NCBI GenBank assembly: GCA_963819645.1
Contig: CAWFWZ010000012.1
Location: 1 to 64,000, forward strand
DNA: 64,000 nt
DNA from: CAVVDY01 sp963819645
GTDB lineage: Bacteria; Acidobacteriota; Terriglobia; Terriglobales; Acidobacteriaceae
Direction of reading: 5' to 3'
Below are positions 58,196 to 64,000 of the stretch, in pieces. The position numbers and the translations under genes were made by a program. Every line of letters starts with the position of its first letter. The first letter of the stretch is position 1. The notes under the pieces were generated by a model. That model was not told the DNA's origin. It saw nothing but the letters and a program-made list of their open reading frames with translations, and ran no database searches.

Positions 58196-58642
58196 TCAAG
58201 CGGCTGCTTTCCTGGAGGACGCTTGCCCGGATGACAGTTGATTCATGCGCAGCTTCCCGCCGATCCACGCGGCGGGCAGAGCGAGAATCACCAACGCTAT
58301 CGGATACCAATGCGGCCCGAAAACGGCCTCCTTGTTCCACGTCACCGCCAGTCCTATCACGCTCACGACGAAGCCAATCGCGCCGAGCCCGAGCGCGTGC
58401 AGCATGGGGCGATAGGGCGCGAGGCGGGCCGCGATGTAGCTGCCGAGAATGCTGTAGATGGTGCGATAAACCGCTGCCAGAAATAAAGGACCGCTGGCGG
58501 CCGGCTGGCCTATGGGAGGAAGAACGCCAATCGCATGCATCAGCAGATCGGTGCCGATGGAAAGCACAATGCCCACGACCATGCCCGCCAGAACAGCCCC
58601 GATGCTGCGCAGAATTTGACGTTGCGGAAGGCCTTTGCTCAT
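58196..58642 (-). CDS. Four-helix membrane protein of unknown function
   Basis: 148 aa with AAGGAG before the ATG. Helices lie at about residues 13-35, 48-68, 84-104 and 112-130 (ILRSIGAVLAGMVVGIVLSIG; ALGLGAIGFVVSVIGLAVTW). A basic tail follows. No motif. It lies about 80 bases downstream of dusB on the same strand and may share its transcript. Confidence 0.75.
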   Translation of the reverse strand: MSKGLPQRQILRSIGAVLAGMVVGIVLSIGTDLLMHAIGVLPPIGQPAASGPLFLAAVYRTIYSILGSYIAARLAPYRPMLHALGLGAIGFVVSVIGLAVTWNKEAVFGPHWYPIALVILALPAAWIGGKLRMNQLSSGQASSRKAAA

Positions 58643-58721
58643 CTGTGACTCCTTGCGAGGTTTTGGGGCCCAGCAACTACGTACGGTTTGAGCTGATCGA
58701 ATGCGACTGCAGGCCGTTAGC

Positions 58722-59807
58722 TCAGGGGGCCGTGCTTAGAAGCGTGCCTGCCGGCGTCGCAGGAGGAAGCTTGCCGTTCAGCGCCTGCTCAAAGAAGCGA
58801 TCCACAGCGTCGAGAATTTCCGTTTCGCTCTTCGCCTCATAGACACTCTTGCGAAGGTGCGCGCCATGCGCCACGCCGTGCGTGAACCACGAGGCGAACT
58901 GTTTCATCTTTCCTGCGGCTCCGGGCATACGCTCCTCGACCAGCATCGCGAAGTAAGTGCGGATCATGTCGTAGCGATCGGCCTCGGTCGGCAGATCGTA
59001 ACGGCCCGTGAGTGTGTACTGCTCGATCTGGCGGAAGATCCACGGATTCGAGGCAGCCGTGCGTCCGATCATCACGGCATCGCATCCGGTTTGCGCCACC
59101 ATGGCGGCGGCATCTTCGGGCGAGCGGACGTCGCCGTTGCCGACTACCGGAATCGAAACTGCATCCTTCAGTGCGGCAATCCACTCCCACCGCGCCTGCC
59201 CGCTGTATCCCTGCTCGCGGGTGCGGGCGTGGAGCGCCACGGCAGCGAGTCCACACTCCTGCGCCAACTTCGCAAGCTGCACGTGTACGATTTCCTTGTC
59301 GTTCCAGCCGGCGCGGAACTTCACCGTGAACGGAACCTTCACTGCGGCCCGCACCGACTCAAAGATGTTCTTAATGAGCGGCAGGTCGCGCAACAGGCCC
59401 GAGCCTCCATTGCACTTCACGACCTTTTTCGCCGGGCAGCCGAGATTCAGGTCGACCAGGTCGAAGCCAAGATCTTGGACCACGCGCGCTGCATCGGCCA
59501 GCGTCACCGGGTCGCTGCCGAACAACTGCGCCGAAATGGGGTGCTCATTGCCGTAAAACGTGAGGTACTGCTTGGCCTTCTTGTCCTTGTGGCGAACGAT
59601 GCCGTCGGCCGAGGTGAACTCGGTCATCATCAGGCCGCAGCCGCCCAGGTTGCGGATGAAGCGGCGAAATACCGTGTCCGTCACCCCAGCCATGGGGGCC
59701 AGCACGGTTGCGGGACGAATTTCGACTCCACCGAGAGAGATGCTGGCGGGCACACGCACGCCCGGGGGCGCTACGCGCTCAGCTGGATTGTCGAAAAACT
59801 TGTGCAT
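58722..59807 (-). CDS. dusB: tRNA-dihydrouridine synthase B
   Basis: 361 aa, standard for the family. It reduces uridine to dihydrouridine in tRNA with FMN and NADPH. The FMN-binding barrel begins LAPMAGVTDTVFRRFIRNLG. The catalytic Cys124 lies in DLNLGCPAKKVVKCNGGSGLL, and ALHARTREQGYSGQARWEWIA and NGDVRSPEDAAAMVAQTGCDAVMIGR complete it. The C-terminal helical domain binds tRNA. An N-terminal extension of about 30 residues is slightly longer than usual. Confidence 0.96.
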   Translation of the reverse strand: MHKFFDNPAERVAPPGVRVPASISLGGVEIRPATVLAPMAGVTDTVFRRFIRNLGGCGLMMTEFTSADGIVRHKDKKAKQYLTFYGNEHPISAQLFGSDPVTLADAARVVQDLGFDLVDLNLGCPAKKVVKCNGGSGLLRDLPLIKNIFESVRAAVKVPFTVKFRAGWNDKEIVHVQLAKLAQECGLAAVALHARTREQGYSGQARWEWIAALKDAVSIPVVGNGDVRSPEDAAAMVAQTGCDAVMIGRTAASNPWIFRQIEQYTLTGRYDLPTEADRYDMIRTYFAMLVEERMPGAAGKMKQFASWFTHGVAHGAHLRKSVYEAKSETEILDAVDRFFEQALNGKLPPATPAGTLLSTAP

Positions 59808-60040
59808 CGTACGATTCTAACCGGATTCGCCGCCATTTGCGGCTGAGGGGAGCCTCGACTGAGGCCGTGGAGTAGAGGCGCGTCGCGAAGGAGTTCCCTG
59901 ATGCCGGAGGAAGGTGGCAACGCGCAGTACCGCGGGCGAATCCCAGTTCAGGAGGCAAGCACCAAGGCCGCGCAATAGTATTTGACGCTATTCGCAGTCA
60001 TGCCTACCATTTCGGGCAGGGCGTAATATCGAGAGAGCGA

Positions 60041-62941
60041 ATGATCGACACCACCATCTCGCACTACCGCATAGTGCAGTTACTTGGCGGTGGAGGCATG
60101 GGCCTGGTTTACAAGGCGGAAGACCTTGAACTGGGACGCTTTGTCGCGCTCAAATTCCTTCCCGACGAACTGCTTCAGGAAGCGCGCTCCCTGGAACGGT
60201 TTCGCCTCGAGGCCCGCGCCGCCTCAGCCCTGAATCACCCCAACATCTGCACCATCTACGAGATCGGCGAGGACAATGGCCGCCCCTTTATCGCGATGGA
60301 GTTCCTGGAGGGCGTCAGTCTCAACCATCTCATCAAGGCGCAACCGTTGCACGCGGATCGCATCATTGCGATTGCTCTGGATGTGGTCGAGGGCCTGGAC
60401 GCGGCGCATGGCGAGGGCATCGTTCATCGCGACATCAAGCCGGGAAACATCTTCGTCACCAAGCGCGGACTGGGCAAGATACTCGATTTTGGACTGGCCA
60501 AGGTCATGCCCAAGCATCCCCTCTTCGGTACTCAGGCGACCATTGGCTCAGGCGAAGCGGTAAACCGCCTGACTGATCCCGGCCGATTGCTGGGCACGGT
60601 AGCTTACATGTCGCCGGAGCAGGCCCGCGGGTATGATCTCGACGCTCGTACCGATTTGTTTTCCTTTGGGGTCGTGCTCTACGAGATGTCGACCGGAGTG
60701 CTGCCGTTCCGTGGCTCATCGGCCGATGTTTTTGATTCGCTCTTCCGTCGCACCCCGGTGCCCGTGCTGCGTTTGAACCCAGACTTGCCCGTACCGCTCG
60801 AAGACATCATCAACAAGTGTCTGGAAAAAGATCGCGACCTGCGCTACCAGCATGCCGCTGATCTGCGAAGCGACCTTCTACGCCTGAAGCGCAGTACCGA
60901 ATCACAACAGTCAATGGTGCTTCCGGCCGAGGCCGCAGAGGCCGAGCGCGCCAGTGAAGAGCGGGCGCTGAGATATTCCTTACCTTCGGACAAAACGATT
61001 ACGCTGAACCGGAGCCGGCCCGCTCGCAAGCTGCCGTGGAAACCTGTGGCGGTCCTGCTGGCCGTTCTGGTCGTGATCGCAGCCGGCATCTGGTATTGGG
61101 TCGGCCACCTGACCCCGCACTTTCAAGGTAAAGATACTGTCGTTCTGGCCGACTTCACCAATACCACCGGCGAAAGCGTATTCGATGCCACGCTTAAACA
61201 AGCATTGGCGATCCAACTGGAGCAGTCACCTTATCTGAATGTCCTTTCGGACCAAAGAGTACGGTCGACGCTGAAGATGATGGATCGCCCCGCTGATACA
61301 CGCATGACTAATGAAGTAGCGCGCGAAGTCTGTATGCGCACCAACAGCAAGGCGCTAATGACCGGATCCATCGATAGCGTAGGAAGCCATTACCTCATCG
61401 GGCTCCGCGCCATCGACTGTCAAACTGGTGACACGCTGGCGAGCGCCAAGTCCGAAGCCGCCAACCAGGACGTCGTTCTCAAGCAACTGGGCGAAGCAGG
61501 AGATGACCTGCGCGGAAAGTTGGGCGAATCGCTGACGTCGGTCCAGGGACACAGCAAGCCATTGGATCAGGCTACGACTTCCTCGCTCGACGCTCTGCAG
61601 GCCTATACCCAGGGACGCCACATGCAGTGGAGCAAGGGAGACGCGGCGTCGGTATCCTTTCATAAGCGCGCTGTGGAACTGGACCCGAACTTCGCCCGCG
61701 CTTACGCCTCCCTGGGCATGGCCTATTTCAACCTGGGACAGTTGGATCGAGCGGTCGAAACCTTCACTAAGGCTTACGATCTGCGCGACCGAGTCAGCGA
61801 GCGCGAGCGGTTCTACATCGAAGCCGGCTACTACAGCTTTGCGACAGGCGAACTGCTGAAAGCGGATGAGGTTTACAAGCAATGGATCGCCGCTTATCCC
61901 GACGACTTTATGCCGTATGCCAACCTGCCTATCAATCAGGTCTCGTTGGGTGAGTATGACAAGGCGCTCGAGAGTGCCCGCCAGGCTGCGCAGCTAGGCC
62001 CCGAGTCGGCGACCGGGCTTCAGCAGATGATGGGAGCTTACGTCTCGCTTGGCCGCCTGGATGAGGCTAAAGCCATCTACGAACAGGCGATCGCGAAATT
62101 TCCCGAGGTTGAGTTCTTACACGAAGAGCGTTACCAGATTGCCTTCTTGCAACACGATGACGCTGTCATACAGCAACAGGTGGATTGGGCCAAGGGCAGA
62201 AGCGCGCCCGCCATGATGTTGGCGGCGCAATATAGCACCCTGGCCTATCTCGGACGGCTCGATGCCGGCCGCAAGCTGCTCAACATGGCGGAGCAGCAGG
62301 AGATTTCAGCCGACAACAACGTCCAGGCTGCGTTGATGAAAGCGGTCTTCGCGGTGTATGAGGCGGAACTCGGCAACCTGGAAGCGGCACAATTCCAGGC
62401 GACGCAAGCCTCGCACATGAGCGATGCCAGCGATCCTGCGGTCGTGACTGCGCTGGCCCTCGCACGTTCCGGCGACGCGATCGAGGCGCAGCGGCTTGCC
62501 GACAAACTGAATCAGCGATTTCCTGTAGCTACCATAATTCAAGGCTATTGGCTGCCGACAATCCGCGCCGCCATTGCGTTGCAACGCAACAACCCGCAGC
62601 AGGCGATTGCGGACCTCGAAATGGCAAAACAATATGAGCTGGGGAACCAGGGCTTCCTGTACATGGTCCCGGTCTACGTTCGCGGTATGGCTTACCTGCA
62701 AGCACGCCACGGAGAGCAGGCAGCCGCGGAATTCAACAAGTTCCTGAAGTACCCGGGGATCGCGAAGAACATGCCCTTTGCCTCGCTCGCGATCCTGCAG
62801 CTAGCCCGTGCCGAAGCCATGAACGGCGACAGCAAGGCCGCTCGCAAAAGTTATCAGGACTTTCTCGCCCTGTGGAACAACGCCGACCCTGATGTTCCCG
62901 TGCTGAAGCAAGCTCGCGCCGAATACTCCAAACTGCCATAA
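60041..62941 (+). CDS. Ser/Thr protein kinase with membrane helix and TPR ectodomain
   Basis: 966 aa, intact. The kinase (about 8-280) has LGGGGMGLVYKAED, ALKFLPDEL, catalytic Asp131 in HRDIKPGNIF, DFGLAKVM and AYMSPEQARGYD. One membrane helix lies at about residues 336-358 (PVAVLLAVLVVIAAGIWYWVG). A TolB-N-like fold (DTVVLADFTNTTGESVFDATL) follows, then many TPR units (YASLGMAYFNLGQLDRAVETFTKAYDL; YVSLGRLDEAKAIYEQAIAKFPE). It is the second Ser/Thr sensor kinase here and differs from the first only in its outer module. The target is not known. Confidence 0.94.
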   Translation: MIDTTISHYRIVQLLGGGGMGLVYKAEDLELGRFVALKFLPDELLQEARSLERFRLEARAASALNHPNICTIYEIGEDNGRPFIAMEFLEGVSLNHLIKAQPLHADRIIAIALDVVEGLDAAHGEGIVHRDIKPGNIFVTKRGLGKILDFGLAKVMPKHPLFGTQATIGSGEAVNRLTDPGRLLGTVAYMSPEQARGYDLDARTDLFSFGVVLYEMSTGVLPFRGSSADVFDSLFRRTPVPVLRLNPDLPVPLEDIINKCLEKDRDLRYQHAADLRSDLLRLKRSTESQQSMVLPAEAAEAERASEERALRYSLPSDKTITLNRSRPARKLPWKPVAVLLAVLVVIAAGIWYWVGHLTPHFQGKDTVVLADFTNTTGESVFDATLKQALAIQLEQSPYLNVLSDQRVRSTLKMMDRPADTRMTNEVAREVCMRTNSKALMTGSIDSVGSHYLIGLRAIDCQTGDTLASAKSEAANQDVVLKQLGEAGDDLRGKLGESLTSVQGHSKPLDQATTSSLDALQAYTQGRHMQWSKGDAASVSFHKRAVELDPNFARAYASLGMAYFNLGQLDRAVETFTKAYDLRDRVSERERFYIEAGYYSFATGELLKADEVYKQWIAAYPDDFMPYANLPINQVSLGEYDKALESARQAAQLGPESATGLQQMMGAYVSLGRLDEAKAIYEQAIAKFPEVEFLHEERYQIAFLQHDDAVIQQQVDWAKGRSAPAMMLAAQYSTLAYLGRLDAGRKLLNMAEQQEISADNNVQAALMKAVFAVYEAELGNLEAAQFQATQASHMSDASDPAVVTALALARSGDAIEAQRLADKLNQRFPVATIIQGYWLPTIRAAIALQRNNPQQAIADLEMAKQYELGNQGFLYMVPVYVRGMAYLQARHGEQAAAEFNKFLKYPGIAKNMPFASLAILQLARAEAMNGDSKAARKSYQDFLALWNNADPDVPVLKQARAEYSKLP

Positions 62942-62977
62942 GCGGGATTGATTCTCTCACATCGTTTCGGAACAGAA

Positions 62978-63715
62978 TTACTCTGCGCGATAGATGGCGA
63001 ATTGGTGCGTCCTGTGCATCTCCTTGAACCACGGTCGAGACTTGAATAAGTCTTCGTGTACCAGATTGTGATAAACGACATAGATTTCGCGAGGATGTGA
63101 CGCCACGCTCGCTCGCAGATTTTCTAAAACAATTTGCAAAACGTAATCAGGGAAGGGATTGAACAGATAGAGCACGGACGGCTCAAGCGGAAATTGAAAC
63201 ACCCGGGCATCGCCACAGTACGCTTCAACGTTGAAGCATTTCTGCTGCTCCGAGTGATAGCCGGCGATGTTCTGCTTCGCAATCTGGTGCAATTCGTCGA
63301 GTAGTTCGACTCCGATGATCCGCTGAAAGGCGTAGTCCGACGCCAATAACAGCGGGCGCCCTTTGCCGGAGCCAAGATCGATGAACGTGAAGCCTTCGGG
63401 CGAAACCGGCAGCGCCCGCAGAATCTCATGGAACAACCCGGGTTCTGAAGCTTGGTATTGTGCTCCGGAGATAAGCTCTCTCAGGCGCGTACGCAGCGAC
63501 ACGGTTGCCCACGTGGTGTCCACATTGTGATCGAAGTCGTAATCGGTGTCGCCATAGCGGGAGCGGCGTCGCTGGGGTGTGAGGTCGCGCAGAAACTCAA
63601 GAGCCGCGCCGCCGTAGTAGCCAACGGCCCCTAGAATCCCACGATGACGAATGACGTCGGCGACCCAGCCGAGAGATTTGTTGCGAGGTTGGGAAGGTGG
63701 CTCGGGCTTGGGCAT
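62978..63715 (-). CDS. Class I SAM-dependent methyltransferase (DOT1/MTF-like)
   Basis: About 245 aa from ATG 63715 (MPKPEPPSQPRNKSLGW); an ATG at 63754 is in frame but less likely. Motif I is FTFIDLGSGKGRPLLLASDY, followed by IGVELLDELHQIAKQNI and CGDARVFQFPLEPSVLYLFNPF. The GSGKGR form is common in histone-methylase-like and membrane-lipid-modifying members. Substrate unknown. Convergent with the kinase gene, 36 bases apart. Confidence 0.85.
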   Translation of the reverse strand: MPKPEPPSQPRNKSLGWVADVIRHRGILGAVGYYGGAALEFLRDLTPQRRRSRYGDTDYDFDHNVDTTWATVSLRTRLRELISGAQYQASEPGLFHEILRALPVSPEGFTFIDLGSGKGRPLLLASDYAFQRIIGVELLDELHQIAKQNIAGYHSEQQKCFNVEAYCGDARVFQFPLEPSVLYLFNPFPDYVLQIVLENLRASVASHPREIYVVYHNLVHEDLFKSRPWFKEMHRTHQFAIYRAE

Positions 63716-63759
63716 AGGGACGCGGCGGCCGGATTGCCGGCACACCGCATCCATTCAGC

Positions 63760-64000
63760 TTAATTCAAATCGAACAGCAGAAACTCAGCCTGACCGTCGC
63801 CGGTATTGCTGACAAGCAAGCGCGCTTCGTCACTCAACGCAGCGCCATCGCCTTTGATGACCTTCGTTCCGTTGACGCTGAGTTCGCCGCTGACGATCTG
63901 CAACCACGCGTGCCGCCCCGGAGCTAGCGAATGCTCGAGCGACTTGCCACCGTCGAGTAACGATGCGTAGACACTCGCATCCTGGTTGATCTTCGTCGAG
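63760..64000 (-). CDS. Pirin-family (YhhW/YhaK-like) protein, 5' part outside the window
   Basis: The last 79 codons are open from the window edge to TAA at 63760-63762. The product ends ...GKSLEHSLAPGRHAWLQIVS then GELSVNGTKV, GDGAALSDEARLLVSN and GQAEFLLFDLN. This is the characteristic C-terminal cupin of pirins, with the family ending LLFDL. Bacterial YhhW shows quercetinase activity. The metal-binding N-terminal half is not in the window. Confidence 0.85.
   Translation of the reverse strand, partial: STKINQDASVYASLLDGGKSLEHSLAPGRHAWLQIVSGELSVNGTKVIKGDGAALSDEARLLVSNTGDGQAEFLLFDLN

Overview
This is a GC-rich bacterial chromosome window. It is best explained as Acidobacteriota (Terriglobia/Koribacter-like), an inference from gene content: a PEP-CTERM secreted protein, two transmembrane Ser/Thr kinases (one with a TolB-like propeller, one with TPRs), an omega-subunit-like gene next to rho, a DUF2089/SHOCT-like pair, LolA-like secreted proteins, and many short palindromic intergenic repeats. 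No rRNA, tRNA, CRISPR array, phage or intact insertion sequence was seen. One stable RNA gene is clear: rnpB (RNase P RNA, minus strand, about 55510-55929).

Layout. 0-5 kb: broken PfpI, zinc alcohol dehydrogenase and SRPBCC genes, a VOC protein, a small protein and rpmE. 5-12 kb: a very large receptor-like membrane protein of unknown function, glgC and small membrane proteins. 12-19 kb: methylmalonyl-CoA mutase large subunit, a possible structured RNA, a PEP-CTERM protein, a methyltransferase, a membrane protein, MarR and a beta-hydroxyacid dehydrogenase. 19-29 kb: GH3 beta-glucosidase, a PHP phosphoesterase with a GT4 glycosyltransferase, a radical SAM protein, a membrane/LolA-like fusion and dienelactone hydrolase. 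29-36 kb: response regulator plus histidine kinase, PcaF-type thiolase and yifB/comM. 36-44 kb: rpoZ-like gene, rho, two secreted proteins, a kinase-TolB protein, rpmB and an exported Gly/Asn-rich protein. 44-50 kb: EVE protein, a nested repeat, MscS channel, msrA, an RMD1/DUF155 protein and a GT4. 50-55 kb: LolA-like protein, GlsB-like protein, then a tight heptosyltransferase / 2OG-Fe(II) oxygenase / GT2 run that looks like lipopolysaccharide core synthesis. 55-64 kb: GNAT, rnpB, SHOCT-like/DUF2089, PPOX, VOC, dusB, a kinase-TPR protein, a methyltransferase and a truncated pirin.

Two genome-wide patterns stand out. First, a family of about 140-bp palindromic elements has ends reading TTTGTATCAGGGC and its inverse. 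One copy is split exactly in its right hairpin by a second 151-bp element that has 20-bp terminal inverted repeats and a 2-bp direct repeat. Second, several genes have a -10 hexamer only 5-14 bases before the start codon and no Shine-Dalgarno sequence, which suggests leaderless or near-leaderless transcripts.

About a dozen conserved genes are interrupted by single-base indels, mostly extra bases, while other long genes are perfectly open. I read this as uneven sequence quality rather than gene decay. These genes are given as one feature each, with the break positions stated.
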